Translations under genes and position numbers: made by a program
From: Mucilaginibacter endophyticus
GTDB lineage: Bacteria; Bacteroidota; Bacteroidia; Sphingobacteriales; Sphingobacteriaceae
Length of the DNA: 64,000 nt
Assembly: GCF_003351025.1 (NCBI RefSeq)
Contig: NZ_QPCG01000002.1
Coordinates: forward strand, 310,001-374,000
Direction of reading: 5' to 3'
Notes under the pieces: generated by a model
Databases searched by the model: none
What the model saw: the letters and a program-made list of their open reading frames with translations, nothing else
Told to the model about the DNA's origin: nothing
Part shown: positions 9,263 through 18,206 of the stretch, one piece after another
Numbering within the stretch: the first letter of the stretch is position 1
Layout of the letters: each line of letters opens with the position of its first letter

Positions 9263-10852
9263 ATGACTTTAACCCTGAAATACTTTAGCGTCAGAGCAAG
9301 TCGGTGCGCATTTATGCTAATCGTTCTTTTTACGACTAACAGCCTTGTGTACGCTCAAAACTTAGCCAATCAAGCAAAGCCGCGCATCATAATTACAGCA
9401 GATCCGGAATTGGATGATAATAATTCGCTTATCAGGTTCCTGCTATATAGTAGTGATGTTGAAATTGAAGGATTGATTTACGCGAGCAGTGCTTTTCATT
9501 GGAAAGGCGATGGCAAGGGAACCAAATGGTTTGTACCGGGCCGCGAGTATGCCCGCTTTGGATTAAACTTATGCCCATGCGAATCCTGGCGATGGGGCGA
9601 AGATGAGCATTTTATTCATGATGCTGTGTATACCTATGCAAATGTTTACCCCAATCTTAAAATACATAATCCCAATTACCCTGCACCTGATGTGCTCAAA
9701 GCCAGAATCAGAATTGGAAACATTGAATTTGATGGTGATATTTCAAAAGACTCGCCGGGTTCAGATCTTATCAAAACCCTGATACTTGATGATAAACCAG
9801 GGCAATTATTTATTACAGCGTGGGGCGGCCAAAGTACTATAGCGCGTGCTTTAAAATCTATTCAGGAACAGTATGAGTTTACCACCAATTGGGAACAAAT
9901 AAGATCAAAAATTTTTCGGAAGGTGGTTTTACTCCCTTCCGGTGATCAGGATGATAACTACGCGAAATACATTAAACCTAACTGGCCAGGTATTGAATAT
10001 CGTGAGTTTAAAGGCGGACCAAACTATGGCTATGGTGCCCAATTAAATGCGGCTCCACAAGATTCCGTTTATATGACAGCTTCCTGGATGAAGGACAACA
10101 TATCTGGCCGAGGGCCGTTGGGAGCACTGTACAGGGTGTGGGGCGACGGAAAACAAATGGTAAAAGGTGATATCATGGACTATTTTGGTATCAGCGGCCA
10201 CACCACTGACGAGTTGAAGAAAATGGGTTATGTTGTGTGGATGCCTGTACAGGAGAAAGGCTCATGGTTAGGAGAGGGCGATGACCCAACCTTTATGAAC
10301 ATGCTCGGCAACGGACTCCGCGCATATGAAAATGGCACCTATGGGGGCTGGGGTGGTGCCGGATTTATTGATCCCAAAGCTAAAAACATTTTCTTTCAAA
10401 ATAGTGATACATCATCAAAAGCAATGGCAACTTCGCTTGCTTCGCCGAAAGACCGGGATAACACCTATCCTGATTTTTTCCCAGCTGCTCAGCGGGATTT
10501 TGCTGTCCGGCTTAAATGGTCGACAACGCCAATATATAAAAGAGCAAATCATGAACCTGTTGCTAAAATAGAGGGGCCATTGAATGTCATGGCAGCGGCC
10601 GGTGAAACAATCCGATTAAATGGAGCCGTTTCGGATCCTGATGGCGATGTTGTTTCTGTTAACTGGTGGCAATTTCAACAAGGAACTTATCCGGGAAAAG
10701 TTTTGATATCAAACCCCGAAACCAAACAAACACAAATCGAGGTTCCTAAAAATGCTGTTTCCGGACAAACAATCCACATTATTTTCCAGGCAACTGATAA
10801 TGGCACACCATCTCTTACCCGGTATCAGCGTGTCATTATAACAGTAAGATAA
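9263..10852 (+). CDS. DUF1593 protein (Sde182-like nucleoside-hydrolase fold plus Ig-like domain)
   Basis: 529 residues. A signal peptide ends near residue 31 (NSLVYAQN), so the protein is exported. The main domain resembles the nucleoside-hydrolase-like domain of cellulose-binding protein Sde182: KPRIIITADPELDDNNSLIRFLLYS near residue 38 has the Asp-rich metal site of that fold. Residues 440-529 form an Ig/cadherin-like domain (NGAVSDPDGDVVSVNWW). Family members occur in polysaccharide-degradation loci; no reaction is firmly established. It has its own promoter region after the preceding terminator and is probably monocistronic. Confidence 0.85.
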   Translation: MTLTLKYFSVRASRCAFMLIVLFTTNSLVYAQNLANQAKPRIIITADPELDDNNSLIRFLLYSSDVEIEGLIYASSAFHWKGDGKGTKWFVPGREYARFGLNLCPCESWRWGEDEHFIHDAVYTYANVYPNLKIHNPNYPAPDVLKARIRIGNIEFDGDISKDSPGSDLIKTLILDDKPGQLFITAWGGQSTIARALKSIQEQYEFTTNWEQIRSKIFRKVVLLPSGDQDDNYAKYIKPNWPGIEYREFKGGPNYGYGAQLNAAPQDSVYMTASWMKDNISGRGPLGALYRVWGDGKQMVKGDIMDYFGISGHTTDELKKMGYVVWMPVQEKGSWLGEGDDPTFMNMLGNGLRAYENGTYGGWGGAGFIDPKAKNIFFQNSDTSSKAMATSLASPKDRDNTYPDFFPAAQRDFAVRLKWSTTPIYKRANHEPVAKIEGPLNVMAAAGETIRLNGAVSDPDGDVVSVNWWQFQQGTYPGKVLISNPETKQTQIEVPKNAVSGQTIHIIFQATDNGTPSLTRYQRVIITVR

Positions 10853-10887
10853 GAATAACTTACATGATGTAAATGCTTACATGGATA

Positions 10888-10920
10888 AAATTTGACAAAA
10901 AAATAAATTTTGTCAAATTT
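10888..10920 (+). promoter_or_regulatory. TetR operator 1 and promoter
   Basis: A perfect inverted repeat has 13-bp arms (AAATTTGACAAAA / TTTTGTCAAATTT) and a 7-bp spacer. A -7 element TATCTTTG lies just downstream at 10924-10931, so a bound repressor would cover the promoter of the TetR gene. The core TTGACA...TGTCAA spans 25 bp (10892-10916), the same as the copy at 11568-11592. Confidence 0.8.
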
Positions 10921-10949
10921 TACTATCTTTGTAATCGAAACAAACAAAA

Positions 10950-11552
10950 ATGACCAGTCAGGACGATATCATTCGCGAGGAAATCTTACAAGCCGGCTTG
11001 CGTCTGTATAAAGGAGCAGGCCCTGCAAAAATAACTATGGAGAATGTGGCGAAGGCTACCGGGCGTAGCAGGACCTCACTTTACTACTATTTTAAGGACA
11101 AAGACGAGATTTTCCAGGCAGTTCTTGAATGTATTGCACATGATGTTGCTACCGAAATCCGCGCCGCTGTTGTTAAAGCAGGAACATTAAACGAAAAGAT
11201 ATCAGCCTTTTGCGTTGCAAAAATAAAAACTTCGGAAGAGTGGAAGCGCGTATTTAATGCTATTGAAGGATTTATAAAGGCAGATGAGAAGTTTAAACAC
11301 ACACAATCATTGGATGCCCTGCATCGAAAACTCATCCATTTGGAAAAAGGCATTTTGATGGACGCGTTCTCTGAAGAAGAACATCTTTTTCCCCGCAAGT
11401 TAAGCTACTCAGATAAGGATATGCTGGCATTCATTATCTATAGTGGTGTACGTGGCATTAGGCGCGAGGTTTACGATCAGAATGACCCGCATGATGCTAA
11501 GACGGCTGTGCAGCTTTTATGCGATATGGTCACCAAATGGCTTGTTGTGTAA
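10950..11552 (+). CDS. TetR-family transcriptional repressor
   Basis: 200 residues. The N-terminal helix-turn-helix (about residues 9-55, ITMENVAKATGRSRTSLYYYFKDKDEIF) is the standard TetR form; the rest is an all-helical ligand-binding domain. It lies 45 bp before an MFS exporter gene, and identical palindromes sit upstream of both genes. This fits an autorepressed regulator that derepresses the exporter when a ligand binds. The ligand is unknown. Confidence 0.9.
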   Translation: MTSQDDIIREEILQAGLRLYKGAGPAKITMENVAKATGRSRTSLYYYFKDKDEIFQAVLECIAHDVATEIRAAVVKAGTLNEKISAFCVAKIKTSEEWKRVFNAIEGFIKADEKFKHTQSLDALHRKLIHLEKGILMDAFSEEEHLFPRKLSYSDKDMLAFIIYSGVRGIRREVYDQNDPHDAKTAVQLLCDMVTKWLVV

Positions 11553-11567
11553 TTTAAGATCTATTTT

Positions 11568-11592
11568 TTGACATTAATTAAAAAATTGTCAA
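11568..11592 (+). promoter_or_regulatory. TetR operator 2 before the MFS gene
   Basis: TTGACA-N13-TGTCAA spans 25 bp, exactly as in operator 1. The outer half-sites are the same and the middle is AT-rich but different. It lies in the 45-bp gap between the TetR and MFS genes, so the exporter probably has its own repressed promoter besides readthrough. Confidence 0.75.
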
Positions 11593-11597
11593 TTTAA

Positions 11598-12833
11598 ATG
11601 AAAAAACTTAGTCAACTCAATTTATTCAGGGCCTTATCAAGCCGGAACTTTACACTTTATTTTATTGGCAGAGCGGTATCACAGTTTGGCACCTGGATGC
11701 AGCGCACCGCTGTAGTATGGGTGGTATATTCCATGACACACTCCGCCTTTCTGCTTGGCTTAACTGTTTTTGCGGAACAATTCCCTTCATTCATATGCTC
11801 AATACCCGGAGGTGTAGCGGCTGATCGCTATAACCGCTATACCATAATTAAGATCACGCAAATAACTTCCATGTTGCAGTCAGTGCTCCTGGCGATACTC
11901 GTGTTATCGGGACATATGGTAGTGTGGGCAATCCTTTTATTGAGTGTGATCCTTGGGATTATTAATGCCTTTGATGTACCGGCAAGACAGGCGCTGATAA
12001 ATGACGTAGTTGCCAGTCCCACAGATTTACCTAACGCCCTTTCGCTTTCAACAGCAACGGCAAGCCTTGCACAGTTGTTAGGACCTGCATTATCCGGTAT
12101 AGTGTTAAGTGCATTTGGCGCCGGTGTATGCTTCTTGCTGAACGCAGCAAGCTTTGGCGCGGTAATACTATCAATTCTACTGATGAAATTGCCAGCATAC
12201 GTGCCTAAAAAAACAAATAAAAGGGTATTGGCTGATTTCTCTGAAGGCTTCACTTATATTAAAAACACGCCAGGCATTGCAACAATGGTTGTGATGCTTG
12301 CTGCTGTAAGCTTACTGGTGCTGCCATTTAACACAGTTCTTCCGGTATTTGCTAAGGTGGTTTTTAAAGGCGATGCATCTACCTTTGGTTACATCAATAG
12401 CTTTGTGGGGATAGGGGCGGTTGCCGGTACCATTTTTCTCGCGTCGCGTAAACCGGGCGCTCATTTAAAACAGATCCTTTTTGTTAGCACAGTACTGATG
12501 GGTATAGGGCTTATCTGCTTTTCTCAATTCAAGAACTTTCCTGCTGCCATGTTTTTTGCTGCCATTGCAGGATATGGCTCTGTAGCGCAATTTACCATCA
12601 GTAACATTGTAGTACAATCAGACGCGGCAGCCAATATGAGGGGGCGTACAATGGGAGTTTTATTGATGGCCATTTTTGGCATGCTGCCGTTAGGTAGCTT
12701 GTTAACCGGAGCTGTCTCCGAACACATTGGAGCTCCTGCTACTGTATTGGCACAAGGCATCACCGCGTTGGTTATTGCCTTTGTGTTTATGAGGTTCTTA
12801 ACAAGAAAAGAGAAGATTGCTGAAATGGAGTAA
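11598..12833 (+). CDS. MFS drug/siderophore-type exporter
   Basis: 411 residues with about 12 hydrophobic segments. The N-terminus (SRNFTLYFIGRAVSQFGTWMQRTAVVWVVY) and GGVAADRYNRY loop match the EntS/MFS_3 group of exporters. It probably sits in the inner membrane and exports a small molecule. Control by the adjacent TetR protein is supported by the shared operator. The substrate is unknown. Confidence 0.88.
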   Translation: MKKLSQLNLFRALSSRNFTLYFIGRAVSQFGTWMQRTAVVWVVYSMTHSAFLLGLTVFAEQFPSFICSIPGGVAADRYNRYTIIKITQITSMLQSVLLAILVLSGHMVVWAILLLSVILGIINAFDVPARQALINDVVASPTDLPNALSLSTATASLAQLLGPALSGIVLSAFGAGVCFLLNAASFGAVILSILLMKLPAYVPKKTNKRVLADFSEGFTYIKNTPGIATMVVMLAAVSLLVLPFNTVLPVFAKVVFKGDASTFGYINSFVGIGAVAGTIFLASRKPGAHLKQILFVSTVLMGIGLICFSQFKNFPAAMFFAAIAGYGSVAQFTISNIVVQSDAAANMRGRTMGVLLMAIFGMLPLGSLLTGAVSEHIGAPATVLAQGITALVIAFVFMRFLTRKEKIAEME

Positions 12834-12939
12834 CCATATCAACCAGCTAATGACAGACTAAAGGCAAAAGTGTTGCCTTTGTTAAGTGTGCTTTGAAACC
12901 CCGTTTTTCCATTATACCCCTCAATAATCTCGTACAAAA

Positions 12940-12968
12940 AAGCCCTGAAATCAATGATTCCAGGGCTT
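12940..12968. terminator. Terminator hairpin
   Basis: AAGCCCTG and CAGGGCTT pair around a 13-nt loop. An A-run precedes it, so the best U-run is on the minus strand; it may originally have ended a minus-strand tRNA gene. Confidence 0.65.
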
Positions 12969-12975
12969 AAATTCT

Positions 12976-12987
12976 TGGCGGAGAGTT
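12976..12987 (-). other. Possible tRNA-Ser 3' end remnant (att-like)
   Basis: Read on the minus strand, AACTCTCCGCCA looks like the acceptor 3' strand, discriminator and CCA of a Bacteroidota tRNA-Ser, directly followed by a terminator. No T-loop or other tRNA parts are present. A short 3' copy beside a terminator is what site-specific integration into a tRNA leaves behind, but the match is only about 12 nt. Confidence 0.3.
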
Positions 12988-13373
12988 AGGGAACAGTAAC
13001 TAGTTTAATGTCTGCTATAAATCAATGCTTTGTGCTTTTATTCAGTTAGGGGGCACCTAATAGATCACCCTTAAATAATCAAATCGCTTGTGCTTATTTA
13101 ACAAAGATATAACTATTTTAAATGTAAATATTCACAAATTCAAGATGAAGGAGTTGACAGACGCACTAGTCTAAAAGATCTGTCGGAAACCGTACAGTTT
13201 CGATTCCGGTTTGGAAAGATTTGATACTCCAAAAAAAAGCTATTTCTAAGAGCTGATTACCAATACGACAAACTTTGCTTATCTGCGCTTTGAAAAGTAT
13301 CAGAAATGACTATCATTTCTGACTTTCAACTGCTGATATCTTCCACATAGTTTCAATAACCGAGTTTTCCGGG

Positions 13374-13385
13374 TGACTGATATCA
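13374..13385 (+). promoter_or_regulatory. FNR-type box (upstream, secondary)
   Basis: TGACTGATATCA fits TGAY-N4-RTCA. It lies 22 bp upstream (centre to centre) of the box better placed for the 13504 gene. Confidence 0.5.
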
Positions 13386-13395
13386 TTAAGTTATT

Positions 13396-13438
13396 TGACG
13401 GAGGTCATTCTTTTTGGTAAATGTTATTCAAAACTTTA
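13396..13438 (+). promoter_or_regulatory. FNR-type box with -7 element for the L,D-transpeptidase gene
   Basis: The box TGACGGAGGTCA is at 13396-13407. The -7-like AAACTTTA at 13431-13438 ends 36.5 nt from the box centre, the same spacing as at other sites in the island. The -7 match is partial. Confidence 0.6.
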
Positions 13439-13503
13439 CTTAAAATATTGACGATCGTTTGTCTCTTCGAAAATGACGTCGGGTTATCATAAAAAAATTA
13501 AAA

Positions 13504-14916
13504 ATGAAAAAGTTGATTTTACTGGTTTTTATAGTTGGATTATTCTTTTCTGTAGATGTATTTGCCCAGGACAATAATTCGGCACTGGTCAGTGCTGTTC
13601 GTCATCAACTGAGTTCACCAGCTTTACTGCGAGTATTACATTATCCGCAAACCGCAATTCGTTTTTACAGGCAAAATAACTATGGACCGGTATGGATAAA
13701 CCCCGAATCTCATTCAAATACCGGAAATGCCATGTTGCTTATAGATTGTGTAATGCAGTACGGATTATCACATAGTGATTTTCATCCCGTGGATCTTCAA
13801 TTTGATGTACTTCGTGACATTTTAGATACCCCCAAGATAGTAGACGACTCGCTGAAAGCAAAGTTTGACGTTTTGCTTACGGATGCGATAATTACCATGA
13901 TGAATTATTTGCATTATGGTAAGCTAAACCCCGATTACGGATCTGCACGTATAGATTATGGGATGGATATTCCGTTTGCTGCAGAAACCAAACTACAAAA
14001 TATCATAAATTCGCCCGATTTCAAAGATGCGGTTCTTAGTGTTCAGCCACGTGCCAAAAGCTACGTCGTTTTGCAGGAAATGCTGTATGTAATCAGAGGG
14101 CAAGCGCCTGACGATTGTTACGGAGAAGCAGGCAGCGATGTTATGAAAATAGCTGCTAATATGGAACGGATCAGATGGGCGGAGATTGACGACAGGCAAG
14201 AGTTTATCCAGATCAATGTGCCAACTTATACGTTAAAGTTGCATTTGCCGGATACCACAGTGCTATTTAAAGTAATTGTAGGAACGCCTGAAACGCCCAG
14301 CCCGACATTGCAAAGTCAGGTGACTTATTTGACTACATACCCCAACTGGCTTATCCCTAACCAGATATTTACCCACAATATATTGCAAAATGCTCTTGCA
14401 GATAGCCTGTTTCTTGGGCGCAACCAAATAAGCATCTACAATAGGGACGGGGAACTAACAGATATCACGAATGCCCAATTGAAATTCATATTAAAATCAC
14501 CAAACGGATATTACGCCAAACAAGCGCCGGGGTGCGATAAAACGCTTGGGGCGATTATGTTTCATTTTCAAAATAGCTACAATATTTATTTAAATCAAAG
14601 GGATGATCAAAAATTGTTTACATTGGATAAGCGCGATGTAAGTAATGGTTGCATTTGGATAGATAAGGCGGTTGAACTTGGTGCGTTGCTGCTTAAATAT
14701 GACGGTTTGGGACAAGCGGCTCAAATGTACAAGAGTTTGAAAAAAATAAAGACTCAAAATTTTATTCTTAATAAGCCGGTTCCTTTAAAAATCACTTATT
14801 TAACGTGTGAAGTGAGAAACGGCGAGTTGATACGGTTTGAAGATATCTATAATTTGGATGAAAGCCTTGAAATGGCCATCTATGGTAAAAATACACATAA
14901 CATAAGTATGAAATAA
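13504..14916 (+). CDS. L,D-transpeptidase-like protein (YkuD) with altered active-site motif
   Basis: 470 residues. A signal peptide (cleavage after DVFAQ) is followed by a scaffold domain (about residues 60-230, with MLLIDCVMQYGL and LHYGKLNPDYG) and a YkuD catalytic domain (about 240-400). The usual S-H-G-C-[IV]-R motif reads SNGCIWI: the nucleophile Cys383 is kept but His is replaced by Asn and Arg by Trp. An upstream His (FHFQNSYNIYL) remains. Family members make 3-3 cross-links in periplasmic peptidoglycan; activity here is uncertain. It has an FNR-type box upstream and a paralogue at 39470-40813. Confidence 0.85.
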   Translation: MKKLILLVFIVGLFFSVDVFAQDNNSALVSAVRHQLSSPALLRVLHYPQTAIRFYRQNNYGPVWINPESHSNTGNAMLLIDCVMQYGLSHSDFHPVDLQFDVLRDILDTPKIVDDSLKAKFDVLLTDAIITMMNYLHYGKLNPDYGSARIDYGMDIPFAAETKLQNIINSPDFKDAVLSVQPRAKSYVVLQEMLYVIRGQAPDDCYGEAGSDVMKIAANMERIRWAEIDDRQEFIQINVPTYTLKLHLPDTTVLFKVIVGTPETPSPTLQSQVTYLTTYPNWLIPNQIFTHNILQNALADSLFLGRNQISIYNRDGELTDITNAQLKFILKSPNGYYAKQAPGCDKTLGAIMFHFQNSYNIYLNQRDDQKLFTLDKRDVSNGCIWIDKAVELGALLLKYDGLGQAAQMYKSLKKIKTQNFILNKPVPLKITYLTCEVRNGELIRFEDIYNLDESLEMAIYGKNTHNISMK

Positions 14917-15030
14917 ACATCGGTTTGCTAACCTTAACATTTAACCATTTGGTATTTTAAAGTTCCGGGTTTCATTTTCCCCTGAAGAGGTTGCTTAACA
15001 TAGATCAAATTATTCTGACATTTTGCGATA

Positions 15031-16335
15031 ATGAAAACTAACCAGCAGCTAATTAAAAATCGAAAAAATGAGGTGGCAAAGTTTTTTTCGGTGCTGGGCC
15101 CGGGCCTTACAACAGGCGCTGCTGATGATGACCCTTCAGGTATAGCCACTTATTCGCAAACCGGCGCACAGTTTGGCTATAATCGATTATGGACAGCGCT
15201 TTATATGTTGCCTTTTATGATAGCCGTGCAGGAAGCCTGCGCAAGCATTGGGATGGTTACCGGTAAGGGTATATCGGCCGTAATAAAAGAAAATTATAGC
15301 AAAAGTGTTTTATATGCGGTTGCCGGGCTGGTATTAATAGCTAATACCATTAATATTGGTGCCGATATAGGAGCTATGGCCGCCGCCGCCCAATTATTGG
15401 TCCCAGCATCTTTTGTTACCCTGACGTTATTTTTTACGCTGTTAATCCTCATTCTTGAAGTTTTTACTTCTTACCGGTCATATGCCAGGATTTTAAAATG
15501 GCTGGCCATAACTCTCCTTGCATATCCCATTACTTTATTTATTGTCCGGCAACCCTGGCTCACTATACTAAAAGCAACAGTTTTACCTCATTTTGAATTA
15601 AATTTTAGCTTTCTGTTTATTATTACCGGGGTGTTGGGAACTACTATTTCTCCATATATGTTTTTTTGGGAGGCATCACAGGAAGTAGAGGAACAAAAGG
15701 AATGGGAACGGCTTTCACATCATAAACCAAAAGTAAGCCGGGGGCAAATTAAGCGGATGCGTATCGACAATACTTTCGGAATGTTGTTTTCAGAATTTAC
15801 CACCTGGAGCATTATTGTAGTTTCTGCTACGGTTTTACACAACAGCGGTGTAACAGACATCAGGAGCGCTTCCGATGCGGCAAAAGCGATCGAACCATTG
15901 GTACATACCTGTCCTAACGCTGGTTTTTTAGCAAAATTAATTTTTTCAATTGGCATCATTGGCCTCGGCTTGCTGGCGGTTCCCGTGCTTTCTGGTTCAG
16001 TAGGATATGCTACTTGTGAAGCGTTCAATTGGAAATCTGGACTTAATTTGAAGTTAAAAAGAGCTCCGGCATTTTATGCTGTTATTTGTATCTCCACTTT
16101 AATTGGATTACTTATCAATTATAGCGGGGTAGATCCTGTTAAAGCACTTGTTTATGCAGCAGTGTTAAACGGAATAGCTGCGGTGCCTCTACTTTTTTTA
16201 ATAATCCGGATCACTTCTAACAGAAATATCATGGGGGAATTCAAAACTAAACTATTTTCCAAAATACTGCTTTGGTTCACTTTCGTCACTATGGGGGCGG
16301 CTGCTATAGCGTTATTTTATACAGTTTATGCATAA
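15031..16335 (+). CDS. Nramp-family divalent metal transporter
   Basis: 434 residues with about 11 membrane helices. The first helix carries GPGLTTGAADDDPSGIATYSQ, the unwound Nramp helix whose DPx(N/S) residues bind the metal. This group normally imports Mn2+ or Fe2+ with protons. Here DPS replaces the usual DPG(N), a variant seen in some bacterial Nramp-related proteins, so the ion is uncertain. The gene is 115 bp after the L,D-transpeptidase gene in the same direction. No convincing FNR box precedes it, so it may depend on readthrough. Confidence 0.85.
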   Translation: MKTNQQLIKNRKNEVAKFFSVLGPGLTTGAADDDPSGIATYSQTGAQFGYNRLWTALYMLPFMIAVQEACASIGMVTGKGISAVIKENYSKSVLYAVAGLVLIANTINIGADIGAMAAAAQLLVPASFVTLTLFFTLLILILEVFTSYRSYARILKWLAITLLAYPITLFIVRQPWLTILKATVLPHFELNFSFLFIITGVLGTTISPYMFFWEASQEVEEQKEWERLSHHKPKVSRGQIKRMRIDNTFGMLFSEFTTWSIIVVSATVLHNSGVTDIRSASDAAKAIEPLVHTCPNAGFLAKLIFSIGIIGLGLLAVPVLSGSVGYATCEAFNWKSGLNLKLKRAPAFYAVICISTLIGLLINYSGVDPVKALVYAAVLNGIAAVPLLFLIIRITSNRNIMGEFKTKLFSKILLWFTFVTMGAAAIALFYTVYA

Positions 16336-16473
16336 CCCAGAACCTTTCGCAACAGCTATAAACATTGACTTCCTTTTTTATATTAAAAAAACACGCTTTT
16401 ATTGCAGATAAGCCAAATGATTATGACACCTCAATTAAATGATTTAAATTAGGCTATGTCCAGTACCTGATTT

Positions 16474-17526
16474 ATGAGTATTCCAATTTTAATAATAGAA
16501 GATACCGCCGACATTCGGGAGGGTGTAGTTGAAATACTCGAACTGGCCGGTTATACCGTTTATGCTGCAGAGAACGGAAAAGTAGGTGTTGAACTTGCTA
16601 AAACCCATTTGCCGCATATAATTCTTTGTGACATTATGATGCCGGAGCTCGATGGGTATGGTGTGCTGTATATGCTCAATAAATTGCCGGAAACGGCTAA
16701 CATACCATTCATTTTTCTTACAGCCAAGGCGGATCGGGTTGATTTACGCAAGGCGATGGAAATGGGGGCTGATGACTATCTCACCAAGCCTTTTGATGAT
16801 GTGGAACTGCTTGCAGCAATTGAGAGCAGATTAAAAAAGCAGGAACAGCAAAAGAAATTTTATAGCGAGAGCCTTGATCAGTTAAGCCGAGTTGTTTCCC
16901 GGAAAGAAGGCTTAGCCGAACTTCAAAAGATCATTAAAGAGCGAAAAGTGCGTTCATTCAAAAAAAATCAGGTTATATATTATGAAGGGGATAAGGGAAA
17001 CGGCTTGTATGTTATACTGAATGGAAAAATTAAAATCAGCAAGCTCGCTTCAGACGGGCGGGAATTGATAACAGATTTGCATACGGCAGGCCAATACCTC
17101 GGTGTCAGGTCTCTCCTGGCCGATGATTCCTATTCGGAAACCGCTTGCGCCGTTGAAGATAGTCAGCTATGCCTTATTCCCAAAGAGCGGTTGGATGAAA
17201 TGCTTAATTTATATCCCGATGTAACAAGCAAGTTTATTAAACTGTTGGCGGGCCAGATACGGGAGAATGAAGATCGTTTACTGCAATTGGCTTATGATTC
17301 TGTTAGAAAGAAAATGGCAAATGCCGTTTTACGGCTTCTCAGGCAAACTAACGCTGAAGACAGAAGCATTCGTATTTCCAGAGAGGATTTGGCAGCGTTT
17401 GCCGGCATGGCTACAGAAACGGTTAGCCGTACATTGTCAGACTTTCGCAGCGAAGGATTGATCGAAAAAAATGGCAGTGTAATCAGGGTGCTTGATTTGG
17501 AGCGGTTAAGTAAAATGAAGAATTAA
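16474..17526 (+). CDS. Response regulator fused to a Crp/Fnr-type DNA-binding module
   Basis: 350 residues. A REC domain (residues 1-120, phospho-acceptor Asp53 in ILCDIMMPELDG, Lys in TKPF) is joined to a cyclic-nucleotide-binding beta-roll (about 150-265) and a Crp-type winged HTH (about 270-350). The beta-roll lacks the RS/TA phosphate-binding signature for cAMP, and no N-terminal Fe-S Cys cluster is present, so phosphorylation is the likely signal. The recognition helix reads ATETVSRTL: Glu315, Ser318 and Arg319 match FNR's E-x-x-S-R rather than CRP's R-E-x-x-G-R, predicting TTGAY-N4-RTCAA sites. Such boxes precede many genes in this island, making this the best candidate regulator. Confidence 0.9.
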   Translation: MSIPILIIEDTADIREGVVEILELAGYTVYAAENGKVGVELAKTHLPHIILCDIMMPELDGYGVLYMLNKLPETANIPFIFLTAKADRVDLRKAMEMGADDYLTKPFDDVELLAAIESRLKKQEQQKKFYSESLDQLSRVVSRKEGLAELQKIIKERKVRSFKKNQVIYYEGDKGNGLYVILNGKIKISKLASDGRELITDLHTAGQYLGVRSLLADDSYSETACAVEDSQLCLIPKERLDEMLNLYPDVTSKFIKLLAGQIRENEDRLLQLAYDSVRKKMANAVLRLLRQTNAEDRSIRISREDLAAFAGMATETVSRTLSDFRSEGLIEKNGSVIRVLDLERLSKMKN

Positions 17527-17589
17527 TTTTTCTGTAAAACGCAAAAAACATGTAAAAAATATGATGCAGGAAGTTTAGCCGGGTATTTT

Positions 17590-17964
17590 TTATTCCCCAG
17601 CCGATAGCAGGCATCGCCCAAGTGTTTGCAATAATTCTTCCGAGCCAAAGGGCTTGCAAACGTACCCGTTAGCCCCTAAATGCATTCCTGTCTCCATTTC
17701 TTTTTTCTCGGCATTTGCCGTAAGAAAAATAAAGGGAATGGTTGCGGTAATGGGGAGCGATTTTAGCGCCCGAAACACCTCATAGCCATTGGCCATGGGC
17801 ATCATGATATCACAGAGAATAATATCCGGCAACCAGTCTCTTGCTAATTGAAGGCCGGCCTCTCCATCCTCAGCCGTCAGTACCTTGTAACCTTCCAGTT
17901 CCAATAGCTCACATGTGTTTTCCCGGATATCCTGATTATCTTCAATTACCAAGACTTTTTTCAT
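17590..17964 (-). CDS. Single-domain response regulator (CheY-like)
   Basis: 124 residues, only a REC domain: acidic pair IEDN, phospho-acceptor Asp52 in ILCDIMMP, Thr in LTANAE and Lys in CKPF. It closely resembles the REC domain of the convergent REC-Crp protein 63 bp away, suggesting duplication. It has no output domain, so it may act as a phosphate sink, a relay or a protein-interaction switch for the same kinase. The start follows an AT-rich leader; no FNR box was found. Confidence 0.88.
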   Translation of the reverse strand: MKKVLVIEDNQDIRENTCELLELEGYKVLTAEDGEAGLQLARDWLPDIILCDIMMPMANGYEVFRALKSLPITATIPFIFLTANAEKKEMETGMHLGANGYVCKPFGSEELLQTLGRCLLSAGE

Positions 17965-18206
17965 AATGCCTCATCTTGTGGTCTTAGTGCCGCAAACAGA
18001 GTTTCAATAATAAAGATATGAAAGATTTCTTAAATACTCCTGTGAGTTGTAAGTTGGTGTCAGCTGCGCTGGCCAGGTATCGAAAACGCCATTTTTAATA
18101 ATCCTAAATAGTTACAATCAAACGTCAAGAGAAGATATAGTTATGCCAAACTGGCAATCCTATTCAGTTGAATAAGGCGCTGCCATAAAGCGCCAGCGCC
18201 TTCCTT

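Larger units (their letters stand above)
12834..13503. other. Gene-free 670-bp stretch
   Basis: There is no convincing coding frame. It holds a terminator hairpin, a possible tRNA-Ser 3' end, an 8-bp palindrome at 13302-13320 and two FNR-type boxes belonging to the next gene. It separates the TetR/MFS locus from the stress island and may be an island boundary. Confidence 0.6.

Noticed and set aside
13302..13320. AGAAATGA-CTA-TCATTTCT palindrome
   Set aside because: The half-sites are separated by 3 nt and there is no -7 element at the regulon spacing; no function can be supported.
14996..15007. FNR-like TAACATAGATCA before the Nramp gene
   Set aside because: It has a mismatch in a conserved base, and the -7 element would fall inside the coding sequence at the island's spacing.
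16428..16439. TGATTATGACAC before the REC-Crp gene as an autoregulatory box
   Set aside because: The right half-site does not match and the position is too close to the start codon for class II activation.
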